Positions 45,454 through 54,239 of a DNA stretch of 64,000 nt are shown in pieces. Source of the stretch: an uncultured Bacteroidia bacterium (lineage in GTDB: Bacteria > Bacteroidota > Bacteroidia > Bacteroidales > UBA932). The stretch lies in the NCBI GenBank assembly GCA_902801205.1, contig CADCHE010000004.1:58695-122694 (forward strand), read 5' to 3'. The notes beneath the pieces were generated by a model that saw nothing but the letters and a program-made list of their open reading frames with translations, was not told the origin of the DNA and ran no database searches. The stretch's first letter is position 1. Every line of letters begins with the position of its first letter. The translations under genes were made by a program, and so were the position numbers.

Positions 45454-46515
45454 TTACCGGACGGCTGGACCGGGCTGCGGCGTCTCGGAAGGGACGCCGC
45501 TTTCAATGCAGGGCCAGCCGTCGCGCCAGTGCAGGCGGTCCATCATCATTACGCGCCGGTCGCCGGCCTTGAATTCCGGCAGCAGGTAGCGGTTGTCCCG
45601 GTCGATGGCATGGTAGATCATCCATAAGTCGCCGGCCGCGTCCTCGATGACGGAGTTGTGCCCGGGCGCGATCCACTTTCCGCCGGCGGCCAGGATGGGC
45701 GAATCGCCTTCCTCCTCACGCTTCAGGACCTCGAAAGGCCCCTCAGGTGACCGGGAGCGGGCTACCATCACCGCGTAGTGCGCACGTTCTCCGCAGCAGT
45801 TGTCGCCGGAGAAGAAGAGGTAATACCAGCCTTCGTGCCAGACCACCCAGGAGCCCTCGACGAGGTACTGATAACTCTTCCGGAAGGGAAAGACCAGCTC
45901 CGTGGTCTTCGCGCGCTTCTTGAAACGCAGCAGGTTGCGGGAGAGTTCGCGTACTTTCAACGGCTCGAACCCGGACCCCCAGTAGAGATAGTACTTGCCG
46001 GAGACCGGGTCGCGGAAGGACATCGGATCGATGTTGATGAAACCGTCTCCGGAGAGCATCGGGCGGCCGGAATCGCGGAACGGGCCTTCCGGACGGTCGG
46101 CGACGGCCACGGCAAGGCACAGGCCGAGGTCCTTGCCCTGCTTGACGGCCGGATCCGGTTCCGCGGAGTAATACATGTAGTACTTTCCACGGGCTTCCAT
46201 TACGTGCGGCGCCCAGAAATTGTAGGTCGTGGAGGCCCATGCGGGGGCTTCAGGCAGGGCGTCGCCCAGGTGCTCCCACTGGACCAGGTCGGGGCTCCGG
46301 AGCACCTGGATATGGCATCGGGTGCCGTCCGGGGTGCTTCCCTGGGTCGTATAGGCGTAATACATCCCGTCCCGAGCGCGGATGACCGTCGGGTCCGGCG
46401 CGTTCTCCGGCCAGACGGGGTTCACGTAACGCCGCTGCGCCGGCAACGGCCATGCGGCAGCCAGCAGCAGGCCTGCCAGGACCAGGCGCTCAAGCAAACG
46501 GGAAACAAGATTCAT
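45454..46515 (-). CDS. Secreted GH43-family glycoside hydrolase
   Basis: 353 residues from the ATG giving MNLVSRLLERL; the promoter box 46534-46541 lies inside the longer open frame and rules out an earlier start. Signal peptide ends PLPAQ. Five-bladed propeller GH43 catalytic triad: Asp41 in ENAPDPTVI, Asp in PMSFRDPVSGKYYLYWG, and Glu in YLVEGSWVVW. The final part has APGHNSVIED and WMIYHAIDRDN, as in GH43 arabinanases and xylosidases. It would trim arabinose- or xylose-containing glycans in the periplasm or outside the cell. Confidence 0.88.
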   Translation of the reverse strand: MNLVSRLLERLVLAGLLLAAAWPLPAQRRYVNPVWPENAPDPTVIRARDGMYYAYTTQGSTPDGTRCHIQVLRSPDLVQWEHLGDALPEAPAWASTTYNFWAPHVMEARGKYYMYYSAEPDPAVKQGKDLGLCLAVAVADRPEGPFRDSGRPMLSGDGFINIDPMSFRDPVSGKYYLYWGSGFEPLKVRELSRNLLRFKKRAKTTELVFPFRKSYQYLVEGSWVVWHEGWYYLFFSGDNCCGERAHYAVMVARSRSPEGPFEVLKREEEGDSPILAAGGKWIAPGHNSVIEDAAGDLWMIYHAIDRDNRYLLPEFKAGDRRVMMMDRLHWRDGWPCIESGVPSETPQPGPAVR

Positions 46516-46533
46516 GATGGATTCCGATTTTGG

Positions 46534-46541
46534 CAAAGTTA
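46534..46541 (-). promoter_or_regulatory. -7 box of the GH43 gene
   Basis: Minus-strand TAACTTTG, 19 bases before the ATG. A near-match TATCTTCG on the plus strand (46555-46562) may serve the divergent lipoprotein gene. Confidence 0.45.
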
Positions 46542-46578
46542 AAGATAAAATGACTATCTTCGTAAAAAAAAGAACCGC

Positions 46579-47598
46579 ATGAGAAAGATTGTTCTCCTGG
46601 CCTGCGCCATGGCGTGCCTGGCGACGTCCTGCGTCCGTCAGGGCAGGCTGCCCCGGGCGGATCTCGCCCGGACGGGCATCGACACGTCGGAATACCACAA
46701 AGTCATCATCGCCGTCACGTCCCGCCCAACGGACGAACTGCACTCCCTGATGGTCGTCAAGGGCGGCGAGGTCATCTACGAGCGCTACCAGCCGGGTTTC
46801 GACGCGCAGTCCCTCAAGGTGCTCTGGTCGGCCAGCAAATCGTTCACGTCTACGGCCATCGGCCTCGCCGTCGGCGACGGGAAACTGCGCCTGGACGACA
46901 AGGCCGTCTCGTTCTTCACGCCGGAGGAACTGCCCGACACACTGAGCGACTGGCTGCAGCAGATGACGGTCGAAGACCTGCTGAAGATGTCCTCCGGATT
47001 CAAGCAGGACCATGTGGGCCGGTGCTGTTCCGGAGAGGACTTCGACTGGGCGAAGACGATCCTCGCCACGGAGCAGTTCTTTGAACCGGGGACGCTTTTC
47101 TCTTACAACAGCATGAATTCCTACCTGCTCAGCGCCATCTTCTCCCGGGCGACGGGCGAAGACGTGTCCACCTGCCTGAAACGCCGCGTATTCGCCCCAC
47201 TGGGCATCCGCGAAGACGTCTGGACCTACTCGCCCCAGGGCATCTTCGCAGGCGGCTGGGGGCTCTTCCTCTCCACGGAAAGCCTGGCGAAAATGGGCCT
47301 GCTCTATGCCCGCGACGGGGTCTGGAAGGGCCGCCGGATCCTGCCGGAAGGCTGGGCCGCGCAGGTCGGTGCGCCGCAGATCCTGCAGGACCCTGCCGGA
47401 CGCAACCCTGAAAACGACTGGGCAGCCGGGTACGGATACCATTTCTGGACCTGCCGGCACGGATTCCGGATGGACGGTGCACACGGCCAGCTGGTCATCA
47501 TCCTGCCCGAAAAAGACGCCGTGATCGTCCTGACCGGTTTCACCGACGCCCCGACCGAGATGAACGCCGTCTGGCAGTATATCTATCCGACCTTGTGA
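46579..47598 (+). CDS. Class C beta-lactamase-like serine hydrolase, lipoprotein
   Basis: 339 residues. Lipobox LATSC (Cys18). The SxxK catalytic motif is WSASKSFTST; the Tyr-x-Asn element is FSYNSMNSYLL; and DGAHGQLVIILP replaces the KTG/HTG strand. Family members are D,D-peptidases, esterases or lactamases; this lipoprotein would work in the periplasm, and drug resistance cannot be assumed. Confidence 0.82.
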   Translation: MRKIVLLACAMACLATSCVRQGRLPRADLARTGIDTSEYHKVIIAVTSRPTDELHSLMVVKGGEVIYERYQPGFDAQSLKVLWSASKSFTSTAIGLAVGDGKLRLDDKAVSFFTPEELPDTLSDWLQQMTVEDLLKMSSGFKQDHVGRCCSGEDFDWAKTILATEQFFEPGTLFSYNSMNSYLLSAIFSRATGEDVSTCLKRRVFAPLGIREDVWTYSPQGIFAGGWGLFLSTESLAKMGLLYARDGVWKGRRILPEGWAAQVGAPQILQDPAGRNPENDWAAGYGYHFWTCRHGFRMDGAHGQLVIILPEKDAVIVLTGFTDAPTEMNAVWQYIYPTL

Positions 47599-47666
47599 TC
47601 AACGCGTCGGGCGTTTCGAGCCTGGACAAAAATACTACAGAAACACGACAAAACGGATATTTTTCC

Positions 47667-47674
47667 TACTTTTG
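47667..47674 (+). promoter_or_regulatory. -7 box of the HI0933 flavoprotein operon
   Basis: TACTTTTG followed by a purine-rich leader GTGGAAGGAAG before the ATG at 47700, one of the few Shine-Dalgarno-like leaders in the window. Confidence 0.5.
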
Positions 47675-47699
47675 TAAAGAAGCCGTTCGTGGAAGGAAG

Positions 47700-48923
47700 A
47701 TGAGAATCGTCGTCATCGGTGCCGGCGCGGCCGGATGCATCTGCGCCATCGAACTGAAGCGGAGCCTCGGGGCGGCCGCACGGGTGGATGTTTTCGAAGC
47801 CGGCGACCGGACGCTCGCCAAAGTCGCCCGTACCGGCGGCGGCCGCTGCAACCTGACCAACACCTTCGAAGACACCGGCGACCCCGCGCAGGTCTATCCC
47901 CGCGGCGGAAGGCTGATGGGCAGGCTCTTCCACACCTTCTCCCCTGAAGACACCCGTCAGTGGTTCACCCGGGAAGGCATCGCACTGAAAGTGGAAGAGG
48001 ACGGACGCGTCTTCCCCGTATCCGATGACGCGATGCAAGTCGTCGGCACCCTCCGCCGCCTGCTGCGGGAGGAAGACATCCCGGTGCGGACCCGCTGCAA
48101 GGTCCTGGCCATCCGGCCGGAAGCGGACGGATTCCTGCTCACCATCGCCGGCGCGGCGCCGGAACGGGCCGATGCCGTCGTCGTGACGACGGGCGGAAGC
48201 CCCGTTGCGGGAACGCTTGCCGCCCTGCTGCCGCCGGACGTGGAGACCATTCCGCCCGTCCCATCCCTCTTTGCATTGAACATCCCCGACAAGGGCCTCC
48301 GCGCCCTGTCAGGGACCACTGTCCCCGACACCGTCCTCGCGCTTTCCGGAACCAAGATCAAAGCGGAAGGCGCCCTGCTCATCACCTTCAAAGGCCTGAG
48401 CGGGCCTGCCGCGTTGCGCCTGTCCTCCCATGCGGCCCGCATCCTGGCCGAGCGGCAATACCGGGCGGAACTGCGCGTCAACTGGCTCGGGCGGGAAAAC
48501 GTGGAGGAAGCCCTGGCGGCGCTGAAGGCGCGGTCCGGCGACCGCCTGGTCCGGAATGCCCATCCGGAGACGATTCCCGGGCGGCTGTGGGCCTTCCTCG
48601 CCGACCGTGCCGGGATTCCGCAGGAGCTCCGCTGGAAAGACGCCGGCGCAAAGAACACGGCGCGCCTGGCGGAGACCCTCCGGGCCGACACCTATCCCGT
48701 CGACGGGAAGAGCCCCAACGGCGAGGAATTCGTCACCTGCGGCGGCGTTTCCCTGGCCGCCGTCGACCCGAACACCCTGGAAGCCCGCTGCTGCCCGGGG
48801 CTCTATTTCGCCGGAGAAGTACTTGATATCGACGCTGTTACCGGAGGATTCAACCTGCAGGCCGCCTGGACGACAGGCGTCCGCGTGGCGCGGTCCCTCG
48901 CGCAGAAACACAAAGGAGACTGA
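47700..48923 (+). CDS. HI0933-family NAD(P)/FAD-dependent oxidoreductase
   Basis: 407 residues from the ATG giving MRIVVIGAGAAGC; a longer in-frame extension contains the promoter and is rejected. FAD-binding GAGAAG at residues 7-12. Family motifs ARTGGGRCNLTNTF, TTGGSP and, at the end, YFAGEVLDIDAVTGGFNLQAAW. Cytoplasmic flavoprotein of unknown substrate. It is followed after one base by the WYL regulator gene. Confidence 0.88.
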   Translation: MRIVVIGAGAAGCICAIELKRSLGAAARVDVFEAGDRTLAKVARTGGGRCNLTNTFEDTGDPAQVYPRGGRLMGRLFHTFSPEDTRQWFTREGIALKVEEDGRVFPVSDDAMQVVGTLRRLLREEDIPVRTRCKVLAIRPEADGFLLTIAGAAPERADAVVVTTGGSPVAGTLAALLPPDVETIPPVPSLFALNIPDKGLRALSGTTVPDTVLALSGTKIKAEGALLITFKGLSGPAALRLSSHAARILAERQYRAELRVNWLGRENVEEALAALKARSGDRLVRNAHPETIPGRLWAFLADRAGIPQELRWKDAGAKNTARLAETLRADTYPVDGKSPNGEEFVTCGGVSLAAVDPNTLEARCCPGLYFAGEVLDIDAVTGGFNLQAAWTTGVRVARSLAQKHKGD

Positions 48924-48924
48924 G

Positions 48925-49848
48925 ATGGACCAACCGAAAATGGAGCGGATGCTGCGGCTGATGGCCCTGCTTTCGAGCAACATCATGTATACCGTGGGCG
49001 AGCTGGCCGACAAGCTCGGCATGTCGCCCCGCACCATCTACCGCTATCTGGACACCTTCAAGGAAGCGGGCTTCTCCGTTGAGAAAGTCAGCGATTACGT
49101 CTACCGGCTGACCACGCTCAAGACCTCCGTCGCGGACCTGTCGAACATCGTCCATTTCTCGGACGAAGAGGCCTACATCGTCCATTCGCTGATTGACAAC
49201 CTCGACAACAGCAACACCCTGAAGGCCGGTCTGAAACGGAAGCTGGCGGCCGTGTACGACAGCACGTCCATCGCGGACTACGTGGACCGGCGGTCGAACG
49301 CCCGGCTGGTGCAGACACTCGCGGAGGCGATGAAGGAGCGGAAAGTCGTGGTGCTGGAAGGCTACGCCTCCTCACATTCGGGCGAGACGAAAGACTACCG
49401 GGTGGAGCCCTTCGACTTCACGTCCAATTACGTAGGCATCTGGGCATACGACACGGCGGACCGGATGAACAAGCAGTTCACTGTACTGCGCATGACGGAC
49501 GTGCGGAAGACCGAAGACGACTGGGCCTTCGCCGGCGCCCACCATGCGGCGCCGATGGACGCGTTCCGGATCCACGGGCAGGAGACGTTCCACATCGTCC
49601 TGAAGATGAACAACCGGGCGCGTAACCTGATGGTGGAAGAGTATCCCCTCACGGAACAGGACATCCGGCCGGCCGGAACGGACGACGGGCCAGGAAACCG
49701 CACCTGGATCTACGACGGGCTGGTGCGCGGGATGAACGGCATCGGCCGGTTCGTCCTCGGCCTGAGCGACAGCATCACCGTCGTGGAAGGCGAGGCCCTG
49801 AAGGCATTCCTGCGCGAGCGGGCCGAAGGCATTCTGGATCATACATAA
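48925..49848 (+). CDS. WYL-domain transcriptional regulator with N-terminal HTH
   Basis: 307 residues. N-terminal winged helix-turn-helix (about 1-60: TVGELADKLGMSPRTIYRYL). The C-terminal WYL-like domain (about 130-300) contains VVVLEGYASSHSGETKDYRV and VEPFDFTSNYVGIWAYD. WYL proteins bind nucleotide or nucleic-acid ligands and often control DNA-damage or stress genes. It sits between a flavoprotein and a sialidase-like gene in one operon; the target is unknown. Confidence 0.85.
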   Translation: MDQPKMERMLRLMALLSSNIMYTVGELADKLGMSPRTIYRYLDTFKEAGFSVEKVSDYVYRLTTLKTSVADLSNIVHFSDEEAYIVHSLIDNLDNSNTLKAGLKRKLAAVYDSTSIADYVDRRSNARLVQTLAEAMKERKVVVLEGYASSHSGETKDYRVEPFDFTSNYVGIWAYDTADRMNKQFTVLRMTDVRKTEDDWAFAGAHHAAPMDAFRIHGQETFHIVLKMNNRARNLMVEEYPLTEQDIRPAGTDDGPGNRTWIYDGLVRGMNGIGRFVLGLSDSITVVEGEALKAFLRERAEGILDHT

Positions 49849-49852
49849 TACG

Positions 49853-50926
49853 ATGAATATGAGAAAAATACTCGCCGCATTGGCTATCGCGCTCTGCAGC
49901 ATGGCGGAAACCGCCTGCTCGCAGGAAGGGGTCACCGTCTCCGTTGTGGAAGACGCCCCCGGTTACAACTGCTGGCCGATGATCCAACCGGTCGGAAACA
50001 GGTTGGTCTGCATCTATACGATCGGCAAGGAACACGACCCGGGAGAAAAGAACCGGAGCGCCTGGGCCCGGTACTCCGACGACGGCGGCCGGTCCTGGTC
50101 GGAGAAAATCCTCATCGACGGAAGCCCCGAATACGGGACCTCCTCCATCGGCAAGGGGACGGACAAGGAAGGGAACGCCCTGTTCTGGATCCGGCGCCTG
50201 AACGCAGACCGCCGCATGGCCCTGTACCGCACCACCGACGGCGAGCGCTTCGAGCAAGTCAGCACGCCTCCGCTGAACCCGCTCCCGATGCAGATCACGG
50301 ACATCTTCCATACCCCGGAAGGGCTTGTATGCTTATGGTTTTCTGACGATTACAGCGACGCTCCAAACAAGAGCTGGGGTACGTTGACAAGCCGGGACGA
50401 CGGCCGGACCTGGAAGCAGCGGACGGTCGAAGACAGCCTTTCACGGAAGGAATGGCCTACGGAACCGTCCGTAGCCGTGCTCGGTGACGGACGCCTCCTC
50501 GCCATCGCACGGTGCGAAGACGTCGGTGAAAGCCTGTTCCAGCTGACGTCGTCCGACTGGGGAAAGACGTGGAAGAAGACCCGCACGAACATCGATGATG
50601 TCCATCAGTCCACGCCAACGCTGATCTACGACGAGCGGAAAGAATTGATTTACACGTACTATTACCAAAGAGGGGCCGGACTGCTCAAACTGCGCGTGGC
50701 CCGGTGCCGGGACATCCTGGAGGACGCGGCCGCCTGGCCGGAACCGGTCGTCCTGGCGGAAGGAGGACGGGAGCGTCCGCACGATTCGGGGAATGCCAAC
50801 GCGGTCGCCATGGGACGGCGCCACTTCATCACCTACTATTCCGGTGACCCTGTCAACTGCCAGGTCCTCGTCGCTTCCCTGAATCCGCGGGCGGAGGAAC
50901 GGCTCAGTCCTGCTCGGCAGCGGTGA
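49853..50926 (+). CDS. Sialidase-like (BNR/Asp-box) secreted protein
   Basis: 357 residues. Signal peptide at residues 1-23. Asp-box repeats typical of six-bladed sialidase folds: SDDGGRSWS, SRDDGRTWK and SSDWGKTWK. TEPSVAVLGDGRLLAIARCE and HQSTPTLIYDERKELIY resemble active-site surroundings of exo-sialidases, but an arginine triad cannot be assigned with certainty. It may be a sialidase or another glycan-binding or cleaving propeller. The 3' end overlaps a small ORF on the other strand. Confidence 0.75.
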   Translation: MNMRKILAALAIALCSMAETACSQEGVTVSVVEDAPGYNCWPMIQPVGNRLVCIYTIGKEHDPGEKNRSAWARYSDDGGRSWSEKILIDGSPEYGTSSIGKGTDKEGNALFWIRRLNADRRMALYRTTDGERFEQVSTPPLNPLPMQITDIFHTPEGLVCLWFSDDYSDAPNKSWGTLTSRDDGRTWKQRTVEDSLSRKEWPTEPSVAVLGDGRLLAIARCEDVGESLFQLTSSDWGKTWKKTRTNIDDVHQSTPTLIYDERKELIYTYYYQRGAGLLKLRVARCRDILEDAAAWPEPVVLAEGGRERPHDSGNANAVAMGRRHFITYYSGDPVNCQVLVASLNPRAEERLSPARQR

Positions 50927-51002
50927 ATTCAAGGCCGAGTTCATCGATCAGGTTTCCGATTTCCGCGATGTTCGCGATGATGTTTTCAACTTCCTTGCTC
51001 AT
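50904..51002 (-). CDS. Candidate 32-residue small protein
   Basis: ATG to TGA, 32 codons, too short for usual gene finders. The peptide begins MSKEVENIIANIAEIG and continues NLIDELGLEFTAAEQD; it is acidic and can form an amphipathic helix. Support comes from upstream signals: a -7 box TACCTTTG (51024-51031, minus strand) about 20 bases before the ATG and a perfect palindrome at 51041-51059 just beyond it. Its 3' end overlaps the sialidase-like gene by 23 bases. Function unknown. Confidence 0.5.
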   Translation of the reverse strand: MSKEVENIIANIAEIGNLIDELGLEFTAAEQD

Positions 51003-51023
51003 GGCTTTTCGTTTTTGTTGATG

Positions 51024-51031
51024 CAAAGGTA
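51024..51031 (-). promoter_or_regulatory. -7 box for the 32-residue ORF
   Basis: Minus-strand TACCTTTG followed by C. The -33 region coincides with the palindrome at 51041-51059. Confidence 0.5.
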
Positions 51032-51040
51032 CGGCCCCGT

Positions 51041-51059
51041 ATTGTCAACTTTTGACAAT
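51041..51059. promoter_or_regulatory. Perfect palindrome, operator-like
   Basis: ATTGTCAA, CTT, TTGACAAT: eight-base arms with a three-base spacer, placed over the -33 region of the small ORF promoter and 26 bases upstream of the MATE promoter -33 box. This layout suits a dimeric repressor controlling both directions. Confidence 0.55.
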
Positions 51060-51084
51060 GAAAAACAAATGATGGAAAAATTTG

Positions 51085-51116
51085 TTTGCGGGTACGCATT
51101 TTCATGAATATCTTTG
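51085..51116 (+). promoter_or_regulatory. Promoter of the MATE operon
   Basis: TTTG (51085-51088), 20 bases, TATCTTTG (51109-51116). It lies inside the longest possible MATE reading frame and so fixes the start at 51125. Confidence 0.7.
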
Positions 51117-51124
51117 CATCGCGA

Positions 51125-52504
51125 ATGGAAGTCTCAAAGAAAGACATACTCCTCGGACTGATCCGGGACCAGCAGCCCATCACGGGCCGTCAGCAGTTGC
51201 AACTCTCATGGCTGCTGGCACTTCCGGCCATCCTGGCGCAGATTTCCTCCGTGCTGATGCAATACATCGATGCCGCCATGGTGGGGCACCTGGGTGCGAA
51301 TCCCTCCGCCTCCATCGGCCTCGTCTCGACCAGCACCTGGATCTTCAACGGCTTTTTCATGGCCGTGATGTCCGGCTTCTCCGTGCAGGTGGCACACCGG
51401 TTCGGCGCCAAGGACTTCCGCAACGCTCGGAACGTCGCACGGCAGGGCCTGCTGAGCGTCCTGCTCTTTTCCTGCGCCCTGGCGGCCATCGCCGTCGCCA
51501 TCAGCGGACCGCTCCCCCACTGGCTGGGCGGCAGTGAGGAAATCCGCGCCGACGCATCCGACTATTTCCGCATCTACTCCCTCTTCCTGCCCATCGGCGC
51601 CGTCGGCTACACCGCCAGCGCCATGCTGCAGGCCAGCGGGAACATGAAAGTTCCCAGCATCCTGTACATCGGCATGGGCGTGCTGGACGTCATCTTCAAC
51701 TACCTGTTCATCTACCGGATGGACATGGGCGTCGCCGGCGCCGCCCTCGGCACCGGCGTCGCCGAGACGATCACCACGCTCATTTCCCTGTGGTACATGG
51801 CCTTCCGGTCCGGCGAACTGGAAATCGGCCGGGGGAAAGGCTCCTTCCGGCCGCAGGAGCACGTGCTCCGGAACGCCATGGGCATCACCGGCCCGCTCTG
51901 GCTGCAGAACCTCGTCATGCGGGGCGCCTACGTCGTGAGCACGCTCATCGTTGCGCCGCTCGGTGCCGTCGCCATCGCAGCGAACACCTTCGCCATCACG
52001 GCGGAAAGCTTCTGCTACATGCCCGGATACGGTCTTGAAGAGGCCGCGACGACGCTGGTCGGCCAGAGCCTCGGTGCCCGGCGCCGCGACGTCGCCCGCA
52101 GTTTCGCCCGCATCACGATTTCGATGGCCGCCGTCATGATGACCATCCTCGGCGTGCTGATGTACCTCTTCGCACCGCAGATCATGGCCCTGCTCACGAA
52201 CGATGCAGAGGTCATCTCGCTGGGTGCGAAAGTGCTTCGTATCGAGGCCTTTGCGGAGACGATGTACGCCGTTTCGATGGTGGCCTACGGGGCCTGCGTC
52301 GGTGCCGGCGACACGATGGTTCCGACTGCGCTCAATTTTTGCAGTATGTGGGTCGTGCGCATCGGGCTGGCCTTCCTTCTGACGCCCAAGCTGGGGCTGG
52401 TCGGCTACTGGATCGCGATGTGCGTGGAACTCAATGTACGGGGCATCCTCTTCCTGTGGCATATCCGCGGCGACCGGTGGCTCAAGAAAATACTGACACC
52501 TTGA
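51125..52504 (+). CDS. MATE family efflux transporter
   Basis: 459 residues from the ATG giving MEVSKKDILLGLIRD. Twelve hydrophobic helices; family stretches LALPAILAQISSVLMQYIDAAMVGHLG in the first helix pair and GVAGAALGTGVAETITTLI further on, with GYGLEEAATTLVGQSLGA in the second half. Sodium- or proton-driven export of drugs, metabolites or lipid-linked molecules. First gene of an operon; the DUF3737 gene follows by four bases. The predicted mRNA leader is only a few bases long. Confidence 0.88.
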   Translation: MEVSKKDILLGLIRDQQPITGRQQLQLSWLLALPAILAQISSVLMQYIDAAMVGHLGANPSASIGLVSTSTWIFNGFFMAVMSGFSVQVAHRFGAKDFRNARNVARQGLLSVLLFSCALAAIAVAISGPLPHWLGGSEEIRADASDYFRIYSLFLPIGAVGYTASAMLQASGNMKVPSILYIGMGVLDVIFNYLFIYRMDMGVAGAALGTGVAETITTLISLWYMAFRSGELEIGRGKGSFRPQEHVLRNAMGITGPLWLQNLVMRGAYVVSTLIVAPLGAVAIAANTFAITAESFCYMPGYGLEEAATTLVGQSLGARRRDVARSFARITISMAAVMMTILGVLMYLFAPQIMALLTNDAEVISLGAKVLRIEAFAETMYAVSMVAYGACVGAGDTMVPTALNFCSMWVVRIGLAFLLTPKLGLVGYWIAMCVELNVRGILFLWHIRGDRWLKKILTP

Positions 52505-52508
52505 CATT

Positions 52509-53351
52509 ATGGAAAAGATCATAGGACAAGAATTCGGCGGCGAGAGGCCGCTTTACTGCAAGAAAGACCTTTATCTGGAAAACGTGACCATCCACGCGGG
52601 CGAATCCGCCCTGAAGGAGACGGGGAACATCACCGCCGTCCACTGCTGGTTCGAAGGCAAATATCCCTTCTGGGAGTGTGACGGCTTCGTCATCAAAGAC
52701 TGCCTGTTCACCGTCGGCGCCCGCTCCGCCCTCTGGTACTCGCGCGGCTGCGAGATGTACGACTCCCTGATCGACGCCCCGAAGATGTTCCGGCGCACGA
52801 AGGGGATCAAGCTGCGCAACGTGCAGATCCCCGGCGGGACGGAGACCTTCTGGGACTGCAGCGACATCGACCTGGAAGACGTGAACATCGACCGCGCCGA
52901 TTACATCTTCATGCACTGCGAGAACATCCGCATCCGCAACCTGCACCTGAACGGCAACTACGGCTTCCAGTATGCGCGGAACGTGGAGATCCACGACTCC
53001 GTCCTCAACTCGAAAGACTCCTTCTGGGAGAGCGAGAACGTCACCGTCTACGATTCCGTCATCAACGGCGAATACCTCGCCTGGTACAGCAAGAACCTGC
53101 GCCTGGTGCGCTGCCACATCACCGAGACGCAGCCGCTCTGCTACTGCGAAGGGCTGGTGCTGGAAGACTGCACCTTCGGCGACGACGCCGACCTGGCCTT
53201 CGAGTACTCCACCGTCGAGGCGACCGTCCGCGGGCACCTGCTCTCCATCAAGAACCCCACCTCCGGCCACATCCGCTACGAATCCGTCGGCGAGATCATC
53301 CTGGACGGAAACATCAAAGCCCCCGGCGACTGCATCATCGAAAAGATATGA
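52509..53351 (+). CDS. DUF3737 family protein (parallel beta-helix)
   Basis: 280 residues of short repeats, each with an aromatic and a turn, for example NITAVHCWFEGKYPFWEC, DGFVIKDCLFTVGAR and NVTVYDSVINGEYLAWYS. This is the characteristic DUF3737 pattern, predicted as a right-handed parallel beta-helix. No signal peptide, so probably cytoplasmic. Function not established for the family. It overlaps the transglycosylase gene by four bases. Confidence 0.88.
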   Translation: MEKIIGQEFGGERPLYCKKDLYLENVTIHAGESALKETGNITAVHCWFEGKYPFWECDGFVIKDCLFTVGARSALWYSRGCEMYDSLIDAPKMFRRTKGIKLRNVQIPGGTETFWDCSDIDLEDVNIDRADYIFMHCENIRIRNLHLNGNYGFQYARNVEIHDSVLNSKDSFWESENVTVYDSVINGEYLAWYSKNLRLVRCHITETQPLCYCEGLVLEDCTFGDDADLAFEYSTVEATVRGHLLSIKNPTSGHIRYESVGEIILDGNIKAPGDCIIEKI

Positions 53352-54238
53352 AACACCTCGTCCTCCTCTTCCTGGCCCTCCTTCCCTGCGCCGGCGCCGC
53401 GTCCGCCCAGACCCCCTTCAACGCGCCGCAGACGGCCGCCTACCATCCCAAATCCCCCAGGGTTCCCCCGTACGTCGTCTTCGCCGGCGACACGGTGCGG
53501 CTCGAGCGCAGCGACCTGTACGAACGCATGGACCGGGAACTGATGACGTTCACGTACATGCACAGCACCTCCACGCTGATGCTCAAACGCTCCAAGCGGT
53601 ACTTCACCCAAATCGAACCGATTCTCAAGGAAAACGGCGTCCCGGACGACCTGAAATACCTGATGGTGATCGAGAGCAACCTCGACCCGGCCGCCCTCTC
53701 CCGGGCGGGTGCCGCGGGACTCTGGCAGTTCGGCAAGGCGACGGCCCAGGAATACGGACTGGAAGTGAACGCCGACGTGGACGAGCGTTACAACATCGAG
53801 AAGGAAACCGTGGCGGCCTGCCGCTTCCTCAAGGACGCCTACCGCAAGTTCGGCGACTGGATGACGGTCGCCGCCAGCTACAACGGCGGACAGGGCGGCA
53901 TCCTGAGGAAACGTGCCGAACAGCGGCAGAAGAGCGCGCTGGACCTGCTGCTCGTCGATGAAACCTCGCGCTACATGTTCCGCCTGCTGACCGCGAAACT
54001 CTTCTTCGAGGACCCGGGCTCCTTCGGTTTCGATGTCACGGAAGACGAGAAATACCCCTACCTGCCGCCGAAAGCCCGGGCCACCGTCGACAAGCCGGTC
54101 GAGAACCTGGTCGACTTCGCCGAGAAGTACGGCATCTCCTACGCCCAGCTCAAACGGGCCAACCTGTGGCTCCGCGGCACCTCCCTGCCGAACAAATCCG
54201 GCAAGAAATACGAAATCATCATCCCTTCGGACGAATAA
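53348..54238 (+). CDS. Membrane-bound or secreted lytic transglycosylase (SLT/MltD-like)
   Basis: 296 residues. Signal peptide ends GAASAQ. The SLT domain has LKYLMVIESNLDPAALSRAG with catalytic Glu109, then AAGLWQFGKATA and VAASYNGGQGGI. The C-terminal segment FAEKYGISYAQLKRANLWL ending KKYEIIIP looks like a degenerate LysM. It cuts peptidoglycan glycan strands to form anhydro ends, for wall turnover. One base precedes the GH3 start. Confidence 0.88.
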   Translation: MKHLVLLFLALLPCAGAASAQTPFNAPQTAAYHPKSPRVPPYVVFAGDTVRLERSDLYERMDRELMTFTYMHSTSTLMLKRSKRYFTQIEPILKENGVPDDLKYLMVIESNLDPAALSRAGAAGLWQFGKATAQEYGLEVNADVDERYNIEKETVAACRFLKDAYRKFGDWMTVAASYNGGQGGILRKRAEQRQKSALDLLLVDETSRYMFRLLTAKLFFEDPGSFGFDVTEDEKYPYLPPKARATVDKPVENLVDFAEKYGISYAQLKRANLWLRGTSLPNKSGKKYEIIIPSDE

Positions 54239-54239
54239 C

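Noticed and set aside
46516-47484. N-terminal extension of the GH43 frame
   Set aside because: It overlaps the divergent serine hydrolase gene and its promoter; the signal peptide begins at 46515.
51086-51124. Earlier start for the MATE gene
   Set aside because: The -7 box TATCTTTG lies within that stretch, so it would not be transcribed from this promoter.
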